The notes under the pieces: generated by a model
What the model was told of the DNA's origin: nothing
Seen by the model: the letters and a program-made list of their open reading frames with translations, nothing else
The model's database searches: none
DNA from: Vibrio coralliilyticus
GTDB lineage: Bacteria; Pseudomonadota; Gammaproteobacteria; Enterobacterales; Vibrionaceae
DNA: 64,000 bases
Reading direction: 5' to 3'
Assembly: GCF_024449095.1 (NCBI RefSeq)
Contig: NZ_CP024628.1
Coordinates: forward strand, 682,001-746,000
Shown here: one piece after another, positions 43,849-51,117 of the stretch
How positions within the stretch are numbered: the first letter of the stretch is position 1
How the letters are laid out: each line of letters starts with the position of its first letter
Translations under genes and position numbers: made by a program

Positions 43849-44985
43849 TTAACTGTCGAATAAATACAGATATTCTCCATAGCCTTTTTCTTCAAGCTCA
43901 TCGATGGGAATGAACTTCATCGCGGCTGAATTCATGCAGTAGCGTAGACCCGTTGGTGCCGGTCCATCTTTGAAAACATGACCTAAGTGAGAATCCGCAA
44001 ATCGACTTCTGACCTCGGTTCTTGGGTACACCAAGTGATAGTCGGTTTTCGTGATAATGTAGGCTTCATTAATGGGTTTGGTGAAGCTTGGCCAGCCTGT
44101 GCCTGATTTGTATTTATCAGTAGAAGAGAATAAAGGCTCACCTGATACTACATCCACATAGATACCACGCTGCTTGTTATCCCAGTACTCGTTGTTAAAC
44201 GCGCGTTCTGTCCCTTCTTCTTGCGTGACGTAATACTGTAGGTCTGTTAGTTTTGCTTTGATTTCTTGCTCAGAAGGTCTCTTATATGGCTTTACGTTGG
44301 CTACTGCCTTATGTGCATCAATCAATTGACGCAGTGTCTTCGGGTTTTCTTCTCTATCATCACCGAAGATGTCATCTAAATATTGATCACGGCCAGACGC
44401 GTAGCGATAGTAGTTATAACGGATTTTATTCCGCTTGTAGTAGTCCTGATGATAGTTCTCTGCTGGCCAGAATTTAGTGAACTTAATGAGTTCGGTCTTG
44501 AGCGGCTTTTTAAAGATCCCTAATTCTTCGATTTCAGTCATAAAGCTTTCAGCGATGCGTTTTTGCTCATCGTTATGATAGAAAATGGCAGGGCGGTATT
44601 GCGGGCCACGGTCCACAAATGATCCTTTGTTATCAGTAGGATCAATGTGACGGAAGAATTGATCAAGAACCTGCTCGTAGCTAACGGCCTGTGGATCAAA
44701 CTTCACTTCGATGACTTCAATGTGGCCCGTTTTACCTGATGCAACTTGCTTGTAGGTTGGATTCTCTAATTTACCGCCAGAATAACCCGACACAACATCA
44801 AGGACGCCAGGTAGTTTCTCTAGATCAGATTCAGTACACCAGAAACAACCACCTGCCAGCGTTGCTACCTGATACTCTCCATGAGTCGAGCTTTTCGTCA
44901 TATCGCTGCCTGCTGTACTAAAAAATGACGCTAATGCAGCAGCCAGAATGATGGCGGAAAAAATTATCTTCGACTTCATTTTCAT
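43849..44985 (-). CDS. msrAB: Secreted fused methionine sulfoxide reductase MsrA-MsrB
   Basis: The 378-aa protein has a signal sequence (hydrophobic 8-23), then MsrA (about 38-200; catalytic GGCFWCTE, C47 and C50) and MsrB (about 240-370; [31 protein letters not shown] with catalytic C350). It should repair both S- and R-methionine sulfoxide in exported proteins. The MsrB part lacks both CxxC zinc pairs, like PilB of Neisseria, and has Thr where PilB has a resolving Cys (SGCGWPSF). The mature chain has only three cysteines. ATG 44985 has an AGAGG ribosome site; the upstream 38 codons of open frame are not part of the gene. Confidence 0.93.
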   Translation of the reverse strand: MKMKSKIIFSAIILAAALASFFSTAGSDMTKSSTHGEYQVATLAGGCFWCTESDLEKLPGVLDVVSGYSGGKLENPTYKQVASGKTGHIEVIEVKFDPQAVSYEQVLDQFFRHIDPTDNKGSFVDRGPQYRPAIFYHNDEQKRIAESFMTEIEELGIFKKPLKTELIKFTKFWPAENYHQDYYKRNKIRYNYYRYASGRDQYLDDIFGDDREENPKTLRQLIDAHKAVANVKPYKRPSEQEIKAKLTDLQYYVTQEEGTERAFNNEYWDNKQRGIYVDVVSGEPLFSSTDKYKSGTGWPSFTKPINEAYIITKTDYHLVYPRTEVRSRFADSHLGHVFKDGPAPTGLRYCMNSAAMKFIPIDELEEKGYGEYLYLFDS

Positions 44986-45240
44986 ATCAACCTCTTCGAT
45001 TGTTTTGTCTTTGATTAATAAGAAAGGCCAGTTGAGGAAAAAATTGCATGAGATCTGATTTTTTGAAAACTTTCTTCGATGACAGGGATATTTCCACATT
45101 AAACGAGTGCCTATATCACCTTTTTCCCATCATAGGATTCCTTTTTATATGTTTGATTACTGGTTTAACAATTGCTTTAATTTTAATAAGTTAAGTTTAA
45201 TTTGTTCAAGATAACGGAATCGTTCACTCATAGCAGTAGC

Positions 45241-45268
45241 TTGACTTAATAGTGTCTTGCACTATTAC
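45241..45268 (+). promoter_or_regulatory. Candidate promoter with embedded palindrome
   Basis: TTGACT (45241-45246) and TATTAC (45263-45268) form a plausible -35/-10 pair with a 16-base spacer. A perfect 8-bp inverted repeat, TAATAGTG-N5-CACTATTA (45247-45267), fills the spacer, an ideal place for a repressor. It lies 53-80 bases before the binding-protein start. Confidence 0.5.
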
Positions 45269-45320
45269 TTACCGATAACATCAACTTAATACTGATGGAA
45301 CAGTGTTTGGAGTTATCACT

Positions 45321-46094
45321 ATGAAAAAAACCTTAACTTTGCTCTGTGCGGTTATGGCTTCTGCCTCGGTCTTTGCAAAAAACGATGTCACTGTTTATGG
45401 TGACGATTCATACCCTCCTTATTCTTATGTCGAAAGTGGCAGGGTTACAGGTATTTATACAGTTATTCTTGAACGAATTTTTTCTAAAATGCCGGACTAT
45501 AACGTGACTATAAAAGGTGTGCCTTGGAAGCGTGGGTTATCTGAAGCTGAAGGTGGAAAAATCTTCGCTCTTTATCCTCCGTACAAACGTCCGGAGCAGC
45601 GGCCATACATGGAATACGATATGCCAATACTTGATGAAAAGCTTGTCGTTGTGTGTCAGAAGTCTGTATTGAGTAACCCTAGACCAAATTGGCCGGGTGA
45701 CTATATGGGCCTTACGATAGGTAATAACGCTGGGTTTTCCGCGGGTGGCGATGAATTTAGAGCAGCGGTAAAAGCAGGCAAGATCAAACTCAACGAAACC
45801 AAAGGCACGCCTAAAAACCTTCTTAAGCTTATTGCTGGCCGTGTCGATTGCTATATGAATGATGCTCTTTCAATCCAGTGGGAACTCAAAAAACTGCAGA
45901 ATGAAGGCAAGTATGATGGTCAAAGTATTGTTGAAGGCGCGACTATCAGCTCGGAGCAAGGGTTCTTAGGCTTCGTGACTGATGGTGCCAAGTTCCCCTA
46001 TAAAGAGGATTTTAAAGCACAATATCATAAGATTTTGTCTGAAATGAAAGAGAGTGGTGAAGTCGATCAAATAGTGAATGACTTTATCAAATGA
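45321..46094 (+). CDS. Periplasmic solute-binding protein (amino-acid-type)
   Basis: The 257-aa protein has a classic signal peptide (MKKTLTLLCAVMASASVFA, cleavage after residue 19) and an SBP_bac_3-type body (VTVYGDDSYPPYSYVESGRVTGIY; a second lobe with GRVDCYMNDALSI). It has no adjacent permease or ATPase. The frame starts at a GTG at 45303, but ATG 45321 has GGAG at 8 bases and gives the signal peptide. Its ligand is unknown. Confidence 0.85.
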   Translation: MKKTLTLLCAVMASASVFAKNDVTVYGDDSYPPYSYVESGRVTGIYTVILERIFSKMPDYNVTIKGVPWKRGLSEAEGGKIFALYPPYKRPEQRPYMEYDMPILDEKLVVVCQKSVLSNPRPNWPGDYMGLTIGNNAGFSAGGDEFRAAVKAGKIKLNETKGTPKNLLKLIAGRVDCYMNDALSIQWELKKLQNEGKYDGQSIVEGATISSEQGFLGFVTDGAKFPYKEDFKAQYHKILSEMKESGEVDQIVNDFIK

Positions 46095-46106
46095 CATCCA
46101 AACATG

Positions 46107-46138
46107 GGTCGACTCGCAAAGGGTCGGCCTGTTATTTT
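46107..46138 (+). terminator. Probable terminator after the binding-protein gene
   Basis: GGTCGAC (46107-46113) can pair with GTCGGCC (46123-46129) using one G-U pair, followed by TGTTATTTT. The stem is short. Confidence 0.45.
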
Positions 46139-46304
46139 AAAACTTTTAAATTTTCCTTTTGATATTCCTTCCGATCAAGTGTTGAAAGACCAGTTGCAAT
46201 TAACTGATGGATTGCTTTGCGAACTTTGCAAACAGAGCAAAGATCATTGTAATTATTAATCAATACCATAGACTACCTCTATATTTACTGTTGAGACTAA
46301 GCAA

Positions 46305-46649
46305 ATGGATCTGAATACATTCATTGAACAATTAAGCCGTGCCCCTGAGTCGATTGAATTTGAACACACGATGGCAGTTATAGACGCACATTATGTTTTT
46401 ACGCCAACGGCTTTTACAAATGGTGAGAGTGAGAATGAGGCCAATCAGAATAACGGCTCATGCAAGATATTTGCTTTCGCGAAACTTAACCAGTTGTCAG
46501 AACAAGCCACCTTAGCCTGCTTTGGCCGTTTTTATAGGGAAGATGTGCTGCAAAACCCTGATTGTAATGATCATGCTAACATTCGCAACTTCATGAATTC
46601 GGGCTGGCAAGGCATCAAATTTGAGTCAGAAGCGCTTATTCGTCGATGA
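46305..46649 (+). CDS. HopJ-like family protein
   Basis: The 114-aa protein matches the HopJ family pattern: an N-terminal helix (FIEQLSRAPESIEFEHTMAVID), YVFTPTAFTNGESENEANQNNGSCKIFAFAKL, then a FGRFYREDVL segment and NIRNFMNSGWQGIKFE. The family name comes from a plant-pathogen type III effector, but homologues are common in free-living marine bacteria with no secretion system nearby, so a cytosolic role is likelier. Function unknown. It is 44 bases before the YjbR-like gene on the same strand. Confidence 0.82.
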   Translation: MDLNTFIEQLSRAPESIEFEHTMAVIDAHYVFTPTAFTNGESENEANQNNGSCKIFAFAKLNQLSEQATLACFGRFYREDVLQNPDCNDHANIRNFMNSGWQGIKFESEALIRR

Positions 46650-46693
46650 TTAATGAGGAGCAGCATTGCTCCTTTTTTCATGGGTAAAGAACT

Positions 46694-47050
46694 ATGAACA
46701 ACAAACAGCTTATTGAATATCTTGATACTTTTATGAGTGTTGAATCGGGCCATCCGTTTGGCCCTGAAGCTCTAGTGTATAAAGTGAAAGGAAAAATGTT
46801 TGCAATCTTATCCGAGAGAGAAGGGCGTGAATATGTCACTGTCAAGGTAAAACCGGAAGATGGTGAGGTTCTGACTGGTCAATTTAATGATATTACACCT
46901 GGTTACTATACCAATAAAAAGCACTGGGTAACGGTTTACTATCCTGGCGACGTTGAAGATGGCTTGATTCAGGATCTCTGTGAGCGCTCCTATGAATTGG
47001 TCGTGAGTAAATTGCCCAAAGGGCAAAGAGTCCAACTAGGTTACGATTGA
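46694..47050 (+). CDS. MmcQ/YjbR-family protein
   Basis: The 118-aa protein follows the YjbR pattern: YKVKGKMFAILSEREGREYVTVKVKPEDG near residues 28-56, ITPGYYTNKKHWVTVYY near 68-84, and a C-terminal helix with SYELVVSKLPK. The fold is a double-wing DNA-binding-like domain; some relatives are linked to mitomycin resistance, but most have no known function. It may be cotranscribed with the HopJ-like gene. Confidence 0.87.
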   Translation: MNNKQLIEYLDTFMSVESGHPFGPEALVYKVKGKMFAILSEREGREYVTVKVKPEDGEVLTGQFNDITPGYYTNKKHWVTVYYPGDVEDGLIQDLCERSYELVVSKLPKGQRVQLGYD

Positions 47051-47202
47051 ATCTTAAGACTAGTTAATCGATCAAATAAACAACCACTTGGTGTAAATAC
47101 CAGCAGTCAAATAGAAAATGGATATTTTGATTTGACTCTCTCTCTGCAATCCGTAAAGTGTGCGTTGAGCGTGGCGGTGGGTAGCTAAAGCGCGAGAATA
47201 AA

Positions 47203-47276
47203 GGCGCGTTGGCAGAGTGGCTATGCAGCGGATTGCAAATCCGTGGACCTCGGTTCGACTCCGGGACGCGCCTCCA
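47203..47276 (+). tRNA. tRNA-Cys (GCA)
   Basis: The 74-base sequence folds as a cloverleaf: acceptor GGCGCGT (47203-47209) with ACGCGCC (47266-47272), anticodon loop TTGCAAA with GCA at 47235-47237, T arm around GGTTCGACTCC, discriminator T, and an encoded CCA end (47274-47276). It closely resembles E. coli tRNA-Cys. It stands alone, and no integrase is adjacent. Confidence 0.97.
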
Positions 47277-47301
47277 TTCGACCTCTTCTGCTAGAATACT
47301 C

Positions 47302-47496
47302 TTATATGACTAACTTTGTAATGGCGTAATTGTCTAACTTAGACGTTACGATTGGTTGTGTCACAACCACTTGTTTAATATCCTCAAAAAAAGCCCCGCA
47401 TTGAGCGCACAACATACTATCTGCTTCTGATAGAAAATACTCTTCACTGCCGCACAGCAGGCAACACAATACTTTGTCGTCTTGATTTGATTCCAT
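47302..47496 (-). CDS. Small zinc-ribbon-like hypothetical protein
   Basis: The 64-aa protein has two cysteine pairs, CCLLCG near residue 12 and CAQCG near 32, in zinc-ribbon spacing. ATG 47496 has TGGAG 6 bases upstream and is taken as the native start. The open frame continues upstream across the IS boundary to an ATG inside the IS end (47547), which would add 17 residues encoded partly by the insertion. The IS lies only 24 bases before the native start, so the gene has probably lost its own promoter. Function unknown. Confidence 0.6.
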   Translation of the reverse strand: MESNQDDKVLCCLLCGSEEYFLSEADSMLCAQCGAFFEDIKQVVVTQPIVTSKLDNYAITKLVI

Positions 47497-47523
47497 GAAA
47501 GCTCCAGCAGCAAAAGTAACTAG

Positions 47524-48404
47524 GGCGTGTTGATCTTTGCTGTACATTTCGTATTCAGCAATACATCGGTAACCACATTAACATGAATGCCAGCGATAAC
47601 ATGCTGGCATAATTCCTTTCTAACTTGTCATATCTACTTGAAATAGCTCGATAATGCTTAATTCTCGCAAAGGCATTTTCAACCAGATGACGATACTTGT
47701 ATAGACACCAATCCATACTGGTTTTGTCTATATCTTGCCCATAATTGCGTTTAGCAATTACCGTTTCTCCGCCATGTTCCTTAACAAAAGTACGGAAAGC
47801 TTCGCTGTCATATCCTTTATCACAAACGATGGTATTAACTTCATCGAGTTGTTCAACTAAGCTTTTGGCATGCAATATATCGTGGCGTTGACCTTCTGAT
47901 AAATCAAAGCAAATCGGTAAGCCACCACTATCCACAGCTAAGTGAATTTTGGTTGAGTTGCCCCCGCAACTTTTTCCTATTTGCTCTGAGCTTTCAGTAG
48001 CTGCGCCTGTACTATGCTGGTGCGCTCGAACTATAGAGCCGTCAAGAAAGACCCATTCAAAATCAGCCATGCTAGATAAGCTTCTGAAAAGCTTATCTAA
48101 AACCCCTTTCTTTGACCAAAGATTAAATCGTCTGTAAACGGTACTCCACTCTCCGAACTCAGAGGGTAGATCTCGCCAAGGAATACCTGTTCTCATTCGA
48201 TAAAGTATTCCTTCAAATGTCATTCGATGTTCAGTTTTATCGTAAATACGACCTGTACTTTTCATAATTTGAAGTAGCAGTTCCCATCGAATATCAGTTA
48301 GCATTGTTCTTGGCATGGTATTGGTTATGGTTTTACTTTTGGCGAAGCAAATTATAACTCTTTACCATGTTGTTCAAAAAATACTCACGAAAGATCAACA
48401 CACC
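47524..48404 (-). mobile_element. IS5-family insertion sequence, complete
   Basis: The element is about 881 bp with near-perfect terminal inverted repeats: GGCGTGTTGATCTTT at the left (47524-47538) and its complement with one change at the right (48390-48404). CTAG flanks both ends (47520-47523; 48405-48408), fitting a YTAR-type target duplication. Because CTAG is palindromic, a 2-bp TA duplication cannot be excluded. The transposase is intact, so the element may still be mobile. Confidence 0.92.
47555..48316 (-). CDS. IS5-family transposase
   Basis: The 253-aa protein is a DDE transposase of the IS5 family (IS427-like branch): an N-terminal DUF4096-type region (GILYRMRTGIPWRDLPSEFG), first Asp in FLDGSIVRAHQHS, second in VCDKGYDSEAFR, and the Glu in HLVENAFARIKHYRAISSRYDK. 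Many IS427-group elements need a frameshift between two frames; here it is a single uninterrupted frame. Confidence 0.93.
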   Translation of the reverse strand: MPRTMLTDIRWELLLQIMKSTGRIYDKTEHRMTFEGILYRMRTGIPWRDLPSEFGEWSTVYRRFNLWSKKGVLDKLFRSLSSMADFEWVFLDGSIVRAHQHSTGAATESSEQIGKSCGGNSTKIHLAVDSGGLPICFDLSEGQRHDILHAKSLVEQLDEVNTIVCDKGYDSEAFRTFVKEHGGETVIAKRNYGQDIDKTSMDWCLYKYRHLVENAFARIKHYRAISSRYDKLERNYASMLSLAFMLMWLPMYC

Positions 48405-48600
48405 CTAGGTATGTTCTATAGCTAAGGTTTTTTTATTATTGTTTAATAATGCAAATAGCCAGAATATCTGTATACGATGACATTCTAGTTGAATACTCTT
48501 TCAAATATGCTTTGTTTGGATGGTTTTCGTTAACTATGAGAGTGAATTCATAAAATTTATGGCTTGTTTTATAAACAAACAGATCTAGAAGAAAAGCTAT

Positions 48601-48641
48601 AAGTGAAACGCTGCTCTATGTATATGAGGAGCTTTTCACTT
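48601..48641 (-). terminator. Hairpin after eda
   Basis: AAGTGAAA (48601-48608) pairs with TTTCACTT (48634-48641), with a further imperfect inner stem. It lies 6 bases past the eda stop; the T tract is weak. The 190 bases from here to the IS edge show no gene. Confidence 0.5.
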
Positions 48642-48646
48642 TCAGT

Positions 48647-49273
48647 TTAGCTTACTAACTTGACCGCTTCACGAGTGAGTTTTGCCAGTTCTGGCCAATT
48701 CTGTTCTTCAACAAGGCGTTTCTCAACCATCCATGTTCCGCCACACGCCAAAACGCGAGGAATAGAAAGGTAGTCTTTAATGTTTTTAGGGTTAATTCCA
48801 CCCGTTGGCATAAGGTGAACATCTGAGTAAGGTGCTAAGAGTGATTTGACCATTTGCACACCACCAGACGCTTCTGCTGGGAAAAATTTAAGAGTGGTTA
48901 AGCCAAGTTCTAAAGCTGCTTCAATCGTGCTTGGATTATTAACTCCGGGGATAATGTCAATACCAATTTCCTGACAAGCTTTAACGGTGTTTGGATTAAA
49001 CCCTGGTGAAACGATGAACGTCGCGCCAGCTTCTTTGGCTGCTATTGCTTGTTCTTTATTCAAGACTGTCCCAGCACCGATTAACATATCTGGCTGGGAT
49101 TCTCTTAGTAGACGAATGGCTTCCACGGCAGCTTCAGATCGGAACGTAATTTCAGCCGCCGGTAATCCGTTTTCTACGAGAACTTTACCAAGAGGGACAA
49201 TGTCCTTCGCATCGTCAATCGCGATAACAGGGATGACTTTTAGTTTGTGTAGTTGTTTGTTAATAAGTGACAT
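48647..49273 (-). CDS. eda: KHG/KDPG aldolase Eda
   Basis: The 208-aa protein splits 2-keto-3-deoxy-6-phosphogluconate into pyruvate and glyceraldehyde 3-phosphate in the Entner-Doudoroff pathway. Family motifs are present: AAEITFRSEAA with the general-base Glu (near 42), LIGAGTVLN, FIVSPGFNP, and the Schiff-base lysine in LKFFPAEASGG. The edd, kdgK or uxu genes that often accompany it are not in the window, so it may also serve hexuronate catabolism. 284 bases without features lie upstream. Confidence 0.94.
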   Translation of the reverse strand: MSLINKQLHKLKVIPVIAIDDAKDIVPLGKVLVENGLPAAEITFRSEAAVEAIRLLRESQPDMLIGAGTVLNKEQAIAAKEAGATFIVSPGFNPNTVKACQEIGIDIIPGVNNPSTIEAALELGLTTLKFFPAEASGGVQMVKSLLAPYSDVHLMPTGGINPKNIKDYLSIPRVLACGGTWMVEKRLVEEQNWPELAKLTREAVKLVS

Positions 49274-49527
49274 CGATTTACCTTATCTTCATACGCAGCT
49301 TGTACTGAGTGATTATCGTCTTGTGGCCATAAAGTAGGACGAAAATTGCTTCGCAGGGATTTTAGCAGAGTCAGTAAGTTGGCTCTATCTTCGTCAGATA
49401 ATATCGCAAGACTATTCCACTAATATAAATCATATCTACTTTGGACAGGTTAGATTTAATGTCAATAAACTGAGGGGGATGAAGCAAGTTTAGAATAGTT
49501 CTAATTTTAAATGATAAAGAGTAAACA

Positions 49528-49548
49528 GAGGGCTTTGAATCAGCCCTC
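49528..49548 (-). terminator. Probable terminator of mgsA
   Basis: GAGGGCT (49528-49534) pairs with AGCCCTC (49542-49548), 10 bases past the mgsA stop. The following T tract on the minus strand is broken (TGTTTACTCTTT). Confidence 0.6.
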
Positions 49549-49557
49549 AATAAAGGT

Positions 49558-50013
49558 TTAGGTACGACCAGCGAGATAAGCTTCGTAATCTGGGATTTCT
49601 ATTTCTACTTCAGACTCGATTAAATCAGACTCAATTAAGAAATTAGCCGTAGCACGGTTGGTTGCAACAGGGATGTTCCAGACACTTGCAATTCGAAGTA
49701 GGGCTTTCACATCAGGATCATGCGGCACGGCATTGAGCGGATCCCAGAAGAAGATCAGCATATCAATTTTCTTTTCTGAAATGAGAGCACCGATTTGTTG
49801 GTCACCACCCATAGGGCCTGAAATCATACTCTTAATCGCGAGTCCGGTTTGTTTACTCAGCATTGAGCCTGTGGTTCCTGTTGCATAAAGAAAGTGACGT
49901 TGAAGTTTTTCCTTATGCTCAGTGACCCAGCGTAGGAGTTCTGGTTTACAGTTATCATGGGCAACCAGAGCAACATGTTTGTGTGCAGGCAATGTGCGAG
50001 TTGTTTTCTGCAT
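49558..50013 (-). CDS. mgsA: Methylglyoxal synthase MgsA
   Basis: The 151-aa protein converts dihydroxyacetone phosphate to methylglyoxal, a bypass used when phosphate is short or sugar phosphates pile up. H19 (VAHDNCK), the phosphate-binding ATGTTGSML loop, the catalytic Asp in [10 protein letters not shown] (D71 type) and the [15 protein letters not shown] segment are all present. It is followed on the same strand by eda far downstream, and preceded by torT with a 22-base gap, so torT-mgsA could be cotranscribed. Confidence 0.95.
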   Translation of the reverse strand: MQKTTRTLPAHKHVALVAHDNCKPELLRWVTEHKEKLQRHFLYATGTTGSMLSKQTGLAIKSMISGPMGGDQQIGALISEKKIDMLIFFWDPLNAVPHDPDVKALLRIASVWNIPVATNRATANFLIESDLIESEVEIEIPDYEAYLAGRT

Positions 50014-50035
50014 TATTGATTTTTCCCTAATATTT

Positions 50036-51037
50036 TTAATTAGTTACGTAAAACGTAGGTCTGTATTCCGATGGTGACAAGGATTCAGCTATAACTTTTG
50101 GTTTTAAGTTTTTGGGTGTCAGTGCTTCGATAATCGGAGCTTCAATAGTTTCATACGATTGACCTTTCAGATAGCTTACCGCTTGTCTGACAGATAAGCG
50201 ACCTTGTTTAACCATTTTGTCAGTAGGCGCAAATTCTACGCGATTTCTTAGTAGCCCTCGATAGACACCATGGCTCAAATAAGTAGAGACCAAACCGATA
50301 TTCTCTGTTTTCCCTGCGTTTCTTAGCTCACTAATCGCAGCTTCAATGGCCACAGCACTGCCGACTAGGTAAGAGATGTCTTCTATTTCAATCGCTTTTT
50401 GTACTAGATTACGCTGAAGCTCTTTATCATTATCGGCCCAGTAGGTTTCGACAATTTGAATGTCACTATCTTCGATAGCGCTAAGAAAGCCACGAATCAC
50501 AGGTTTTGTCCCACCACTGGAATTAGGGCCGGGTAGTAAAACGATTTTTATCTCACCAGAGCCTTTCGGGTGTTTATTTTTAAGGTATTGGCCGGTGTAG
50601 AACCCCATCCAATACCAATCTACCCCGACTTCTCCTTTAAGCAGTTTTTGTGATTGGCTACCGAGGATCATCTGATTGACACTGGCGAAGACAGGGGTTA
50701 CTCCTGCGTATTGACGCAGGCTATTCATGTATAAATCTGGTGCTACAGTACCGAGAATAATGGCATCAGCGTTCCAGCTTAGACATTTACCTAGCTGTTC
50801 TTTTTGCTTAAATTGATTCGGATACCCACCAGCTTCAAAGACCTGTAAATTGACGCCAAGGTTTTTGGCTTCATCAACCATACCGTAGTTAACGGACAAC
50901 CAATACGAATCTTTAAGGTGCGGGTATAAAGCACACAGTCGGTAGGGAGCCTGTTCCGCATATGCATAAATTGGTGAAAAGGCGTTAATTACAATGGCTG
51001 AGATCAATAATCGTTTTGCTGAGAAAGCTGAAAGCAT
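50036..51037 (-). CDS. torT: Periplasmic TMAO-sensing protein TorT
   Basis: The 333-aa protein has a signal peptide (residues 1-27, ending YAYA) and a periplasmic binding-protein fold like the LacI/ribose-binding group ([51 protein letters not shown]). TorT binds trimethylamine N-oxide and presents it to the TorS sensor domain. The gene is divergent from torS by 80 bases, which fixes the identity. The torR regulator and torCAD reductase genes are not in this window. Confidence 0.92.
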   Translation of the reverse strand: MLSAFSAKRLLISAIVINAFSPIYAYAEQAPYRLCALYPHLKDSYWLSVNYGMVDEAKNLGVNLQVFEAGGYPNQFKQKEQLGKCLSWNADAIILGTVAPDLYMNSLRQYAGVTPVFASVNQMILGSQSQKLLKGEVGVDWYWMGFYTGQYLKNKHPKGSGEIKIVLLPGPNSSGGTKPVIRGFLSAIEDSDIQIVETYWADNDKELQRNLVQKAIEIEDISYLVGSAVAIEAAISELRNAGKTENIGLVSTYLSHGVYRGLLRNRVEFAPTDKMVKQGRLSVRQAVSYLKGQSYETIEAPIIEALTPKNLKPKVIAESLSPSEYRPTFYVTN

Positions 51038-51117
51038 GAGGTATATCGTTGGTAATCGTTACGTAAACACTGCAAAATATAGCGTATTCTCTCAGTGCAA
51101 AGAAGTGTCGTTACTTA

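Noticed and set aside
44986..45099. N-terminal extension of msrAB by 38 codons
   Set aside because: The extension would bury the signal peptide; ATG 44985 has a good ribosome site and gives a normal exported protein.
47142..47276. Possible integration site at the tRNA-Cys 3' end
   Set aside because: No integrase or repeated tRNA end is found nearby; the adjacent IS is explained by its own inverted repeats and CTAG flanks.
48454..48615. Open minus-strand frame of about 53 codons between eda and the IS element
   Set aside because: It has no good start codon before its last third and no recognisable motif; it may be chance in AT-rich DNA or the old upstream region of the zinc-ribbon gene.
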